Assembly (NCBI RefSeq): GCF_024346315.1
Contig: NZ_JAGQCS010000009.1
Coordinates: forward strand, 40,950-104,949
DNA length: 64,000 bases
DNA from: Cyanobium sp. ATX 6F1
GTDB taxonomy: Bacteria > Cyanobacteriota > Cyanobacteriia > PCC-6307 > Cyanobiaceae
Direction of reading: 5' to 3'
Positions 6,342-15,377 of this stretch are shown in pieces. Numbering within the stretch: position 1 is the stretch's first letter; every line of letters starts with the position of its first letter. The notes below the pieces were generated by a model. The model searched no databases and was not told the DNA's origin. It saw only the letters and a program-made list of their open reading frames with translations. Both the position numbers and the translations under genes were made by a program.

Positions 6342-7709
6342 ATGAAACCGAGCCCAGCGGCGAACGCCGCACCGTCGGGCCAACTGCTCTCGATCCTCGG
6401 GGTGGGCTTCGGCATCGCCGGGGCGGTGGGGGGCTCGATCGGCGCCGGCATCCTGCGCACCCCCGGTCTGGTGGCCGCCCAGCTGGGCAACGGACCATTG
6501 ATCCTCGCTGCCTGGGCGCTCGGGGGGCTCTATGTGCTGCTCGGGGCCCTGGCCGTGGCGGAGCTGGGGGCAGCGATGCCCCGGGCCGGTGGCTGGACGA
6601 TCTACGCCCGCCGCGCCCTGGGGGATCAGGCCGGCTTCGCCGTTGGCTGGATCGACTGGATCGGCCATTGCGCTGGCCTGGCCTGGGTGGTGGTCACCAT
6701 CGGTGCCTACACCACCGCCCTGATCCCCTCCATCCCCCTCCATGGCACCGGCATCGCCCTGGTGGTGCTGTTGCTCTTTGCCCTGATCCAGCTGATCGGC
6801 CTGGAGGCCGGCCGGCTCAGCCAGGAGCTGCTCAGCCTTGTGAAGGCCCTCGCCTTCCTGGCCCTGATCAGCGCCTGCCTGCTGCTCAGCCCGGGCCATG
6901 GCCCCGAGCTGGCCGGGGCCGGTGGGCCGTCGCCACCGGCGGGCGCAACAGCCCTGGTGGTGGCGGCGGTGTTCGCCCTGCAGGCCGTGATCACCACCTA
7001 CGACGGCTGGCAGAGTCCGATTTACTTCGCTGAAGAATTCAACGAACCCGCCCAGGACCTGCCCCGCTCGGTGATCGGCGGGCTGCTGGTGGTGATCGCT
7101 CTGGTCCTGCTGGTGAACCTGGCCCTGCTGAAGGTGTTGCCGATCGCGGAGCTGGCCGGCTCCGATCTGCCCCTGGCCGATGCCGCCAGAACCCTGTTCG
7201 GGCCGCTCAGCGGCCGGGTGATCCTGGTGCTGGCGCTGATCTCCTCCCTGGGCCTGGTGAACACCTCAATCATGTGTGCGCCCCGCATCCTGTTCGGCCT
7301 CAGCCGCGACGGGCTGTTCCTCGGCGCCTTCGCCCAGGTGCGCCCCAGCGGCACCCCCGTCAACGCCCTGATCGCCACCACCCTGCTGACGGGCCTGCTG
7401 GTGCTGTTCGCTGATTTCGAGCGCCTGCTGGGGGTGGCGGCGCTGCTCTACGTGCTCCTGTATCTGGCCGGCATGGTCTCGATGCTGGTGCTGCGCTGGA
7501 AGGAGCCTGAACTGCCGCGGCCCTTCAAGGCCCCGGGCGGGATCTGGGCCGCCGCCATCGTGGCCCTGGGCTCGATGGCCTTCCTGGTGGCCGCCTCCTT
7601 GAGCGACACCACCAACAGCCTGCTGGCCCTGGCACTGATCGCCCTGAGCCTGCCGCTGCAGTGGGCCCAGCGGCGCTGGGGCTCGGCGGCCCCCGGCCAG
7701 GGGGCCTGA
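6342..7709 (+). CDS. Amino acid permease, APC family
   Basis: The gene encodes a 455-residue, strongly hydrophobic protein with about twelve membrane helices. The first helix carries GGSIGAGILRTPG, the unwound substrate-binding segment of APC transporters. Other family marks are GGWTIYARRALGD, a helix-6 region with AVITTYDGWQSPIYFAEE, and a C-terminal ELPRPFKAPG before the last helices. It should import amino acids or polyamines by proton symport or exchange. A good ribosome binding site, GGGAGG at 6330-6335, supports the ATG at 6342. The downstream PhzF-like gene begins four bases after the stop, so both probably form one transcript. Confidence 0.88.
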   Translation: MKPSPAANAAPSGQLLSILGVGFGIAGAVGGSIGAGILRTPGLVAAQLGNGPLILAAWALGGLYVLLGALAVAELGAAMPRAGGWTIYARRALGDQAGFAVGWIDWIGHCAGLAWVVVTIGAYTTALIPSIPLHGTGIALVVLLLFALIQLIGLEAGRLSQELLSLVKALAFLALISACLLLSPGHGPELAGAGGPSPPAGATALVVAAVFALQAVITTYDGWQSPIYFAEEFNEPAQDLPRSVIGGLLVVIALVLLVNLALLKVLPIAELAGSDLPLADAARTLFGPLSGRVILVLALISSLGLVNTSIMCAPRILFGLSRDGLFLGAFAQVRPSGTPVNALIATTLLTGLLVLFADFERLLGVAALLYVLLYLAGMVSMLVLRWKEPELPRPFKAPGGIWAAAIVALGSMAFLVAASLSDTTNSLLALALIALSLPLQWAQRRWGSAAPGQGA

Positions 7710-7712
7710 GCG

Positions 7713-8582
7713 GTGAAGCCCGACGCCCACCCAGCCATCGACGCCGGCACGCTGCACCGGCTCACGGCCTTCAGCGACGACCCGGCCGGTGGCAACCCCG
7801 CCGGGGTCTGGAACGGGCCGGCCCTGCCGCCCGTGGAGGCGATGCAACAGCTCGCCGCCGAGTTGGGCTACTCGGAAACCGCTTTCCTGGCGCCGCTGGT
7901 TGGAGACGAGCGCACGATCCGCTACTTCAGCCCCAGCTGCGAAGTGCCCTTCTGCGGCCACGCCACCATCGCCAGTGGCGTCGTGCTGGGAACGTCGAGC
8001 GGCATGGGCACCTACCGGCTGCAGACCCCCGTGGGGCTGGTGCCCGTGAGCGTGCGCCTGGAGAACGGCCGCCCCGTGGCCGCCCTCACCTCCGTCGAGC
8101 CCCGCCAGGAGCCCGCCAGCACCGAGCTGGTGGCGGCGGTGCTGGCCTGCCTGGGCTGGGGCGCCGGCGAGCTCGACCCCGAGCTGCCGCCCCTGAAGGC
8201 GTTCGCCGGCTCCTGGCACCTGGTGCTGGCGGCCCGCCATGCCGGGCGACTGGCGCGGCTCGACTACCCCTTTGAGGTGCTGCGGGAGCTGATGCTGGCC
8301 GAGGGGCTGCTCACCCTGCAGCTGATCTGGCGCGCCCAGCCGGCCCTGTTCCAGGCCCGCAACCCCGCCCCCAGCTGCGGCCTACGCGAGGACCCCGCCA
8401 CCGGATCGGCCGCCGCCGCCCTCGGCGGCTACCTGCGCGCCCTGGCTCAGGTGCCCCCCGGCGGGCGGATCACGGTGCTGCAGGGGGAAGCGATGGGGCG
8501 CCCCAGCCGTCTGGAGGTGACCATTCCGGCGACGGGCGGCATCGTGGTGAGCGGCACCGCCGTGGCGCTGACCACGCCTTAG
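7713..8582 (+). CDS. PhzF-family isomerase
   Basis: The gene encodes 289 residues from GTG at 7713, immediately after the permease. The two-lobed PhzF/DapF-like fold is seen from LTAFSDDPAGGNPAGVW, the catalytic glutamate in YSETAFL, CEVPFCGHATIA, and LREDPATGSAAAALGGYL in the second lobe. PhzF proteins are cofactor-free isomerases that move a double bond by proton transfer. Only the phenazine enzyme has a well-defined job, and no other phenazine gene is here, so the substrate is unknown. Co-transcription with the permease hints at a small amino-acid-derived substrate. Confidence 0.87.
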   Translation: MKPDAHPAIDAGTLHRLTAFSDDPAGGNPAGVWNGPALPPVEAMQQLAAELGYSETAFLAPLVGDERTIRYFSPSCEVPFCGHATIASGVVLGTSSGMGTYRLQTPVGLVPVSVRLENGRPVAALTSVEPRQEPASTELVAAVLACLGWGAGELDPELPPLKAFAGSWHLVLAARHAGRLARLDYPFEVLRELMLAEGLLTLQLIWRAQPALFQARNPAPSCGLREDPATGSAAAALGGYLRALAQVPPGGRITVLQGEAMGRPSRLEVTIPATGGIVVSGTAVALTTP

Positions 8583-8641
8583 ATGGGCTCCAGGTCTCCT
8601 GGACGGGGTCTTTAGCCTGGGCCCGACCCAGCGGAACGGCC

Positions 8642-9064
8642 ATGACCGGTGACAGCCCGAGCCGGAACTGGTGGCAGCGCAACTGGCCCTGGGTGGTGCC
8701 CCTGGGCTGCGCCGGCAGCCTGGGGTCGGTGCTGGGCTTCATCGCCCTGCTGGTCTTCGGCGTGTTCGGCCTGATGAAGTCTTCCGCTCCCTACAAGGAA
8801 GCCCTGGGGCGGGCCCAGGCCGATCCGCTGGTGCGCAGCCGCCTGGGGTCACCCCTCCAAGGCGGCCTGTTCCTCTCCGGCCAGGTGAGCACGAACGGCG
8901 CCGGCGGCAGCGCCAACCTGGCGATCCCGATCAGCGGCCCGAAGGGCTCGGGCACGCTGGTGGTGCAGGCGCGCAAAGCCCGAGGGGAGTGGACCTACTC
9001 CACCTTGGAAGTGCAGCCCGACGGTCCCGGCGCCCCCATCAAGTTGATCGGGGATGCGCTCTGA
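8642..9064 (+). CDS. Coa1-like (cytochrome oxidase assembly protein 1 domain) membrane protein
   Basis: The 140-residue product has one membrane helix at about residues 18-43 (WPWVVPLGCAGSLGS onward). A small globular domain follows with SSAPYKEALGRAQADPLV, LGSPLQGGLFLSGQVS, and NLAIPISGPKGSGTLVV, then WTYSTLEVQ. This pattern is that of the Coa1/Tim21-like domain found in many bacteria. In mitochondria Coa1 helps assemble cytochrome oxidase; in bacteria the role is not established. No oxidase genes adjoin it. The start ATG at 8642 follows the PhzF gene by 59 bases. Confidence 0.65.
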   Translation: MTGDSPSRNWWQRNWPWVVPLGCAGSLGSVLGFIALLVFGVFGLMKSSAPYKEALGRAQADPLVRSRLGSPLQGGLFLSGQVSTNGAGGSANLAIPISGPKGSGTLVVQARKARGEWTYSTLEVQPDGPGAPIKLIGDAL

Positions 9065-9138
9065 CCCTCGCCGTTTCAGGGGCCGAAGGCCATGCTCCGG
9101 CGCTTGATCGATGGCCCACTGGATCGTCCGCTCGTGGA

Positions 9139-10317
9139 TCAAACCCCGACGCTTTCGGCAACAGGTGATGGCTCCTCCATGGAGAGCTGAATGCCATCGC
9201 CGCCCTGATCGGTTTTGTTGAGATCAGCCACCGGTGTGCCACACACGGAACAGGGGCGCATTGGATAACTGTTGAAGGGAAAACGCGGCGGCAGAAAGGG
9301 CACGATGCCGCGCTCGCGATCGAAGCGAATCATGCCGATCGTGCCGTCGTGGGCCACCACCAGGGCGGTGCGGCCCAGCTGCCGCTGGCTACGCGCCCAG
9401 CTGCCGTCGTTGTAGGTGGTGATGTGGCAGGGCGCTGCCGGATCACCCGGTGAAGCGGGGGGCGATTCGAAGCCGGTGACCTCGGGGATGTGGGTGTGGC
9501 CGTTGATCAGCCCATGGAGCTGCTGGCCGGCGCGGTTCTCCCGGAACAGGTGCTGGGTCATCAGCCGCTTGTGCACGCGGTCATGGCCGGTGCGGGTCTT
9601 GATCGCCCGCTCGAGGGCGAAGGCCAGCGAAAACTCCGACGACTCCAGCCCCCTTGCCGCCGGTACCGGCCAGTCCCAGGGCTGAGCCAGCAGCTCCACA
9701 GCACTCTCAAGAATCGCCTCCGGATTCCAGCTGGCCAAAGGCGCACTGGGCCGTAGGGCCTCAGCGGCGGAGCGGAACAGGCCGATCAACTGGCTGTAGT
9801 GCTCCGTGAGGCGTGTGAGCTGAGAGGCCAGGCTCTGGTGGAAATGGATCACTCCGTCGTATTCGTCGCCATGGCGCACCAGCAGGCGCCGGCCATCCGG
9901 GGTGGTGTAGAGATCCTCGCGGCGAATGGCGAAGAACTCAGTTTCCAGACCGGTGTACTTGCGCAGATAAGCGTCGTGGTTGCCGGGCACATAAACCACC
10001 TTCACGCCTGAGCGGCTGAGATCACGGAGATCGCGAAGCACCTGCAGGTGGGTGTGGCGCAGCAGTTTGCGGCTGCCGAAGACGCCCTTCTCGAGCGGAT
10101 CAACAGAGCCGGCTTGAAAAGCCCGATCGACGCTGGCCGCCAGGAAGGATTCACTGACGTTGGCATTGATGCGAATCGCCTCCAGGTCGATGACATCGCC
10201 CACCAGATAGAGCACCTGGGGGCGAATCAAGGCCAGAAAGCGACTCAGCTCCTTGGCCTCGCACTGATTCGATCCCAGATGCAGGTCGGAGATGAACAGG
10301 GCGGCACAATCGAGCAC
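9139..10317 (-). CDS. Metallophosphoesterase (LpxH-like phosphohydrolase family)
   Basis: The product has 392 residues from GTG at 10317. Metal-binding motifs of the calcineurin-like superfamily occur in order: ISDLHLGS near residue 10, GDVIDLEAIR near 40, VPGNHDAYLR near 110, VRHGDEYDG near 140, and INGHTHIPE near 270. The closest known family is the LpxH/UDP-2,3-diacylglucosamine hydrolase-like group, but it is much longer than LpxH (about 240 residues). It also has a C-terminal extension with CSVCGTPV, a possible half zinc-ribbon, so the substrate is uncertain. It lies 62 bases downstream of mtnA on the same strand. Confidence 0.8.
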   Translation of the reverse strand: MLDCAALFISDLHLGSNQCEAKELSRFLALIRPQVLYLVGDVIDLEAIRINANVSESFLAASVDRAFQAGSVDPLEKGVFGSRKLLRHTHLQVLRDLRDLSRSGVKVVYVPGNHDAYLRKYTGLETEFFAIRREDLYTTPDGRRLLVRHGDEYDGVIHFHQSLASQLTRLTEHYSQLIGLFRSAAEALRPSAPLASWNPEAILESAVELLAQPWDWPVPAARGLESSEFSLAFALERAIKTRTGHDRVHKRLMTQHLFRENRAGQQLHGLINGHTHIPEVTGFESPPASPGDPAAPCHITTYNDGSWARSQRQLGRTALVVAHDGTIGMIRFDRERGIVPFLPPRFPFNSYPMRPCSVCGTPVADLNKTDQGGDGIQLSMEEPSPVAESVGV

Positions 10318-10379
10318 GACAGATCACCGCTTGGTTGTTCACCTTCCCTTAACCTTGAAAGGCCTCAGGCGCGCGGAAC

Positions 10380-11453
10380 TTAGGCCCTGCCGTACAACGA
10401 TCGCAACCCCTCTTCACTGGCCGGCGCCACACCGCGCTCGGTGATCAGGGCCGTCACCAGCCGCGCCGGGGTGACATCGAAGGCGGGGTTGAAGGCGCCG
10501 CTGCCCTCGGGCGTGAGCGAAAGAGTGCCGATGTGGGTCACCTCGCGGGCGGAGCGGGCCTCGATCGGGATCTCGGCCACGCCGTCGTCGATCGTCCAGT
10601 CGATGGTGGAGGCGGGCAGGGCCACGTAGAAGGGCACGCCGTTATCGAAGGCTGCCAGGGCCTTGAGGTAGGTGCCGATCTTGTTGCAGACATCCCCCGT
10701 GCGGGTGGTGCGGTCGGTGCCGACGATCACCGCATCCACCAGGCCGTGCTGCATCAGGTGGCCGCCGGCGTTGTCGACGATCACGGTGTGGGGCACACCC
10801 TCGCGGCCCAGCTCAAAGGCGGTGAGGCTGGCGCCCTGGTTGCGCGGACGCGTTTCATCCACCCACACATGAATCGGGATCCCGGCCCGGTGGGCCTTGT
10901 AGATCGGCGCCAGGGCGGTGCCCCAATCCACCGTGGCCAGCCAGCCGGCATTGCAGTGGGTGAGCACGTTCAGGGGTTCCCCCTGGCGTTCGGCCGGGCG
11001 GGCGGCGGCGATCGCCTGGAAGATCGCGAGCCCGTGGTCGCCGATCGCCTCGCACATGGCGACGTCTTCATCAGCGATGGTGGCGGCCTCCAGCGCAGCG
11101 GCGGCGGCCCGCTGGGTAGGCGGGAGCGGCGCCACCCGATCACGCACCCGCTCCAGGGCCCAGAGGAGGTTGATGGCCGTTGGACGGGTGGCGTTGAGCT
11201 GCTCGAAGGCAGCGGCGAGCGAGGCATCGCCTGGATCCGCCTGCAGGGCCAGCATCAGGCCATAGGCGCCGGTGACCCCGATCAGCGGTGCACCGCGCAC
11301 CACCATGGTGGCAATAGCCTCGGCGGCCTGATCGAGCGTGGCGAGCGAACGGGTTTCGAAGCGGTGGGGCAGCTGGGTCTGATCGATCACCCCCACCGAG
11401 CAACCGCCCTGCTCCAGCCAGATCGTGCGCCAGGCCTTGCCGTCGATGTTCAT
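10380..11453 (-). CDS. mtnA: S-methyl-5-thioribose-1-phosphate isomerase
   Basis: The gene encodes 357 residues from ATG at 11453. It matches MtnA, the methionine-salvage enzyme that turns methylthioribose-1-phosphate into methylthioribulose-1-phosphate and shares the eIF2B fold. Seen are [17 protein letters not shown] in the N-terminal half, the catalytic cysteine in [11 protein letters not shown], the catalytic aspartate in [20 protein letters not shown], and [12 protein letters not shown] near the C-terminus. Length is normal. No other salvage gene is nearby, so the pathway genes are scattered. Confidence 0.93.
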   Translation of the reverse strand: MNIDGKAWRTIWLEQGGCSVGVIDQTQLPHRFETRSLATLDQAAEAIATMVVRGAPLIGVTGAYGLMLALQADPGDASLAAAFEQLNATRPTAINLLWALERVRDRVAPLPPTQRAAAAALEAATIADEDVAMCEAIGDHGLAIFQAIAAARPAERQGEPLNVLTHCNAGWLATVDWGTALAPIYKAHRAGIPIHVWVDETRPRNQGASLTAFELGREGVPHTVIVDNAGGHLMQHGLVDAVIVGTDRTTRTGDVCNKIGTYLKALAAFDNGVPFYVALPASTIDWTIDDGVAEIPIEARSAREVTHIGTLSLTPEGSGAFNPAFDVTPARLVTALITERGVAPASEEGLRSLYGRA

Positions 11454-11546
11454 GGTGGAAGAAGGGGAGCGTGACGATCATCCCAAGCCGCTGGAGGGCT
11501 CACTTCAGCAGACCTATCTTCTGCCAAACGCGCCAACCTTCCCGTC

Positions 11547-11918
11547 ATGGCCACCAATCCCATCACCTGGTTCGAGATCAACGTGTCTGACATGGAGCGG
11601 GCCAAAGCGTTCTATGGGGCCGTGTTCCAGGTGGAGTTCGAGGACCTCTCGAATCCGGGCATGGCCTATTGGTGCTTCCCGATGGACGACACAAAGGCAG
11701 GGGCTGGCGGCGCGCTGATGCAGATGGAGGGCTGTGAGCCCGGCAAGGGCGGCACGATGGTGTATTTCAGCTGTGGGGATTGCGCGGTGGAGGAAAGTCG
11801 CGTGGTGCCAGCGGGCGGCCAAGTGTGCCGAGCGAAAATGGCCATCGGCGAGTTCGGCTTCATCTCGGTGGTGCTCGACACGGAAGGCAACCCCATCGGC
11901 CTGCACTCACTCGCCTGA
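11547..11918 (+). CDS. VOC (glyoxalase/bleomycin resistance) superfamily protein
   Basis: The gene encodes a 123-residue single-module VOC protein. It begins NPITWFEINVSDMERAKAFYGAVF, the typical first beta-alpha-beta unit, and ends with GEFGFISVVLDTEGNPIGLHS, the second metal-binding edge. The candidate metal-site residues lie at E11 and near the C-terminal histidine. Such proteins include dioxygenases, isomerases and resistance proteins, and the substrate cannot be assigned. It is transcribed convergently toward sufS, with 30 bases between the two stops. Confidence 0.85.
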   Translation: MATNPITWFEINVSDMERAKAFYGAVFQVEFEDLSNPGMAYWCFPMDDTKAGAGGALMQMEGCEPGKGGTMVYFSCGDCAVEESRVVPAGGQVCRAKMAIGEFGFISVVLDTEGNPIGLHSLA

Positions 11919-11948
11919 GGGCTGGCCTGACTCGGAGCCGTTCCAGCT

Positions 11949-13238
11949 TCAGCTGTGCTCCCGCAGAAAGCCGATGGTGCCCTGGAGTTCCTCGGCGAAG
12001 CGGTCGATTTCCTCAGGCTTGGTGGTGAATCCCAGGCTGGCCCGGGCCGATCCGGCCAGGCCGTAGTGGCGGTGCAGGGGCTGGGTGCAGTGGTGGCCGC
12101 TGCGAATGCAGATGCCCGCGGAATCCAGCAGGGCGGCGATGTCGTTGGCGTGCAGGCCCTCCACCGTGAACGCCGCCAGGGCGGCGCGATCCGGTTGTTG
12201 CTCGGGCGTGGGGCCGAGGATCCGCACCCCCTCGATCGCCTGCAACCTTGCAAACAGCTGACGGGTGAGCTGTTGCTCCCAGGCGTGGATGCGCTCGAGC
12301 CCCAGGCCGCGTAGATAGTCGAGGGCCACACCCATGCCGATCGCCTCACCGATGGCCGGTGTGCCCGCCTCGAACTTGTGCGGCAGCGACGCCCAGGTGC
12401 TGGAGCCCAGCTGCACCTCCTCGATCATCTCGCCGCCCCCCAGGAAAGGGGGCATCGCCTCCAGCAGTGCCTCGCGTCCCCACAAAAAGCCCATGCCCGT
12501 GGGCCCGCACAGCTTGTGGGAGGAGCCCACCAGGAAATCGGCGCCGAGATCGGCCACGTTCAGCGGCAGGTGGGGGAGGCTCTGGCAGGCATCCACCAGC
12601 ACCAACGCACCGGCGGCGTGGGCCAGGCGGGTGATCTCGGCGATCGGGTTGAGGCAGCCGAGGGTGTTGCTCACCTGCACCAGGCTCACCAGCCTCGTGC
12701 GCTCCCCCAGTTGGGCCTTGAAGTCGTCGAGATCCAGCTCCCCGGTGGGGGTGAGCCCCACATGGCGCAGCACGGCGCCCGTGCGGGCCGCCAGCAGCTG
12801 CCAGGGCACCAGGTTGCTGTGGTGCTCCATCACCGACAGCAGAATCTCATCGCCGGGGCGGATGTTGACGTCGCCCCAGCTGCGGGCCACCAGGTTGATC
12901 GCCTCGGTGGCGTTGCGGGTGAAGACGATCTCGTGGGGGCTGGCGGCACCGATGAAGGCCGCCGTCTTGGTGCGTGCCGCCTCGAAGGCTTCGGTGGCAC
13001 GGCCACTCAGTTGGTGGGCGCCGCGGTGCACGTTGGCGTTGTCATGGCCGTAGTAGTGCTGCAGGGCCTGGAGCACCTGACGGGGCTTCTGGCTGGTGGC
13101 GGCGTAATCGAGATAGATCAGCGGCTCCCCCAGGCAGGCCACCTGATCGAGCAGCGGGAAATCCGGACGCGTCAGCAAGGCCAGGTTCTCGGCCGGCTCG
13201 ATCGCGGGGATCAGCGGTGGGAGGGCCAGGCTGGTCAT
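11949..13238 (-). CDS. sufS: Cysteine desulfurase SufS
   Basis: The product has 429 residues, a class V PLP aminotransferase fold of SufS type. The PLP lysine lies in GSSHKLCGPTGMGF and the persulfide cysteine in IRSGHHCTQPLHRHYG; LIYLDYAATSQKP is the N-terminal signature. It takes sulfur from cysteine and, with the SufBCD scaffold, feeds iron-sulfur cluster assembly. Its ATG overlaps the sufD stop by four bases, which couples translation, and it is the last gene of the ftrC-sufB-C-D-S transcript. The N-terminal ALPPLIPAIEPAENLALL is a short extension seen in cyanobacterial members. Confidence 0.95.
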   Translation of the reverse strand: MTSLALPPLIPAIEPAENLALLTRPDFPLLDQVACLGEPLIYLDYAATSQKPRQVLQALQHYYGHDNANVHRGAHQLSGRATEAFEAARTKTAAFIGAASPHEIVFTRNATEAINLVARSWGDVNIRPGDEILLSVMEHHSNLVPWQLLAARTGAVLRHVGLTPTGELDLDDFKAQLGERTRLVSLVQVSNTLGCLNPIAEITRLAHAAGALVLVDACQSLPHLPLNVADLGADFLVGSSHKLCGPTGMGFLWGREALLEAMPPFLGGGEMIEEVQLGSSTWASLPHKFEAGTPAIGEAIGMGVALDYLRGLGLERIHAWEQQLTRQLFARLQAIEGVRILGPTPEQQPDRAALAAFTVEGLHANDIAALLDSAGICIRSGHHCTQPLHRHYGLAGSARASLGFTTKPEEIDRFAEELQGTIGFLREHS

Positions 13239-14500
13239 GGCCGCCGCTCCGGAGCGCTCAAAGCAGAGCCCGGCTGCAGCACCCTCGCCAGGGGCTCCCA
13301 GACGGCGGCGGCCGCGGGAAGACCCTTGAGCACTTCGGCGCAGAAGCCGCGCTTGAGCAGGCTGGCGGCGAGCTCGGCGTCGATGCCTCGGCTCTGCAAA
13401 TAAAAGAGCTCATCGAGCTGCAGCCGGCTCACGGTGGCGCCATGGGCGCAGCGCACGTCGTCGGCGACGATCTCCAGCTCGGGCTTGGTGTCGATCCGGG
13501 CCAGGTTGGAGAGCAGCAGGTTGCGGCTCAGCTGGGCGGCGTTGGTGCGCTGGGCCGCCCGGGGCACGCGCACGGCACCATTGAAAATGCTGCGGCCGTG
13601 GTCATCGGCGATCGCCTTGTGCAGCTGCTCGAGGCTGCCATCGGGCCCCTCGAAGCGCACCCAGGCGTGGGTGTCCGCCACCTGATGCTGCTCCGCCAGC
13701 TGCAGGCCCGCCAGCTGGGTGTGGGCCGCGCCGCTCACCTGGCTGATGCGGGGCTCCAGGCGCGAGAGCGCCCAGCCGCGGGAGGCACTGGTGAACTGAT
13801 AGCGGCTCTGGGGTTCCTGCTCCACGGCCAGATGGGCCAGCAGGCTGGCCGGGGCCTCCCCGAAGGCCAGCAGACCGTGGTTGACCGCGGCCTTACGGCC
13901 CAGATGCAACTCAAGAATCAGGCTGGTGAGGCTGGCGGCCGAGCCCAGCAGCACCTGGGTGAGCTCCAGCTGGGCCTTCTCCTCCACCAGCAGCAGCACG
14001 CGCAGGGGGAGCACCGCCTGTTCGTTGCAAGCAGCACTGACGAGTTCCAGTTGAACGGGCTCACGCCCGCTCACGCGCAGGGCCAGGCAATCGCCGGCGC
14101 TGGCGTGGTTGAAGGCCACGGGCCAGTGGTGCTCGGCGCCGACGGCCGCCAGGGTGTGGCCCAGAGCCTGGCTCAGCTCCAACGGCGCCAGGGGGCGCAG
14201 GCCGGGCGGCAGTTCAACCCCAGCGAGGGGATCGCCGCGGCCATCGAGCCAGAGGCGCGTGACCCCAGGGGCCACCGGGGGCAGGTCGACGGGAACCGGC
14301 GTGGCGCCGGCATCCCAACGGGGAGCCAGGGCCGTCAGCGCCCCCAGATCGGTGAAGCGCCAATCCTCCTGCTGCCGGCGGGGCAGGGGCAGGGCCGCCA
14401 GGGCCGCGCGACCCCGCCGCTGCACCTCCGCCAACGCACCGGCTGCGGGCGGCAGTTCCTGAAGCAGGCGCCCACTCCAGGTCTCGGTCGCCAGCGCCAT
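13235..14500 (-). CDS. sufD: Fe-S cluster assembly protein SufD
   Basis: This 421-residue right-handed beta-helix protein is of the SufB/SufD family. The C-terminal core carries [34 protein letters not shown] and LLKRGFCAEVL, the conserved end that docks with SufC and SufB. The histidine in CAHGATV is the residue implicated in cluster assembly at the SufB-SufD interface. The N-terminal part is variable, as usual. The start lies two bases after the sufC stop, and the stop overlaps sufS. SufD forms the SufBC2D scaffold complex in the cytoplasm. Confidence 0.94.
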   Translation of the reverse strand: MALATETWSGRLLQELPPAAGALAEVQRRGRAALAALPLPRRQQEDWRFTDLGALTALAPRWDAGATPVPVDLPPVAPGVTRLWLDGRGDPLAGVELPPGLRPLAPLELSQALGHTLAAVGAEHHWPVAFNHASAGDCLALRVSGREPVQLELVSAACNEQAVLPLRVLLLVEEKAQLELTQVLLGSAASLTSLILELHLGRKAAVNHGLLAFGEAPASLLAHLAVEQEPQSRYQFTSASRGWALSRLEPRISQVSGAAHTQLAGLQLAEQHQVADTHAWVRFEGPDGSLEQLHKAIADDHGRSIFNGAVRVPRAAQRTNAAQLSRNLLLSNLARIDTKPELEIVADDVRCAHGATVSRLQLDELFYLQSRGIDAELAASLLKRGFCAEVLKGLPAAAAVWEPLARVLQPGSALSAPERRP

Positions 14501-14502
14501 GG

Positions 14503-15321
14503 TCAGGCCACCTCCAAGGGTGTGCGGACGTTCTCGGAAAGCTCCAGGGCCGCCAGCTCTTCATCGACCCAGTCGTAGCCGCGCTCCTCGAGTTCCAGGG
14601 CCAGCTCCTTGCCGCCCGTGCGCAGGATGCGGCCCGCCGCCATGACGTGCACATAATCGGGGGTGATCACATCCAGCAGACGCTGGTAGTGGGTGATCAG
14701 CAGGGTGGCGTTGTCGGCACTGGCCAGGTGGTTGACGCCGCCAGCCACGATGCGCAGGGCATCGATGTCGAGGCCGGAATCGGTTTCATCGAGAATCGCC
14801 ACCAGCGGCTCCAGCAGCGCCATCTGCAGGATCTCGTTGCGTTTCTTCTCGCCGCCGGAGAAACCTTCGTTCACCGAGCGCTCCAGGAAGGCAGGATCCA
14901 TCTGCACCACCTTGAGGCGCTCCTGCACCAGATCCTCGAAGGCAAAGGTGTCGAGTTCCTCCTGGCCCTGCTCCATGCGGCGGGCGTTGGTCGCCACCCG
15001 CAGGAACTCCAGGTTGCTCACCCCGGGGATCTCCACCGGGTACTGGAACCCCAGGAAGACGCCGATACGGGCCCGCTGTTCGGGACTGAGCGCCAGCAGA
15101 TCCTCTCCGCGGTAGAGCACCGAACCACTGGTCACTTGGTAGGAGGGATGGCCCGCCAGCACCTTGGAGAGGGTGCTCTTGCCGCTGCCGTTGCGCCCCA
15201 TCACCGCATGGATTTCGCCGGCGCGGATCTCAAGGTTCACGCCCTTGAGGATCGGCTGATCCTCCACGCGGGCGTGGAGGTCCTTGATCTGGAGCAGAAG
15301 TTCGGCGTCGGGACGGATCAC
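14503..15321 (-). CDS. sufC: Fe-S cluster assembly ATPase SufC
   Basis: The gene encodes 272 residues from GTG at 15321; a longer in-frame reading upstream runs through the sufB gene and is not credible. ABC ATPase motifs are complete: Walker [13 protein letters not shown], the SufC-specific [13 protein letters not shown] region, signature [14 protein letters not shown], Walker B and catalytic glutamate [15 protein letters not shown], and the H-loop THYQRLLD. SufC is a soluble ABC-type ATPase that drives conformational change in SufB-SufD during cluster assembly. It lies 56 bases after sufB and two bases before sufD. Confidence 0.95.
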   Translation of the reverse strand: MIRPDAELLLQIKDLHARVEDQPILKGVNLEIRAGEIHAVMGRNGSGKSTLSKVLAGHPSYQVTSGSVLYRGEDLLALSPEQRARIGVFLGFQYPVEIPGVSNLEFLRVATNARRMEQGQEELDTFAFEDLVQERLKVVQMDPAFLERSVNEGFSGGEKKRNEILQMALLEPLVAILDETDSGLDIDALRIVAGGVNHLASADNATLLITHYQRLLDVITPDYVHVMAAGRILRTGGKELALELEERGYDWVDEELAALELSENVRTPLEVA

Positions 15322-15377
15322 AGGGCCTGGGGTTGGGGCAGGGCGGAAAGAAAGGAAGAAGGCAGAGCTGGTGGGGG

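Noticed and set aside
12378..14578. Long plus-strand frames opposite sufS, sufD and sufC
   Set aside because: They are antisense shadows of the suf operon, whose motifs are unambiguous.
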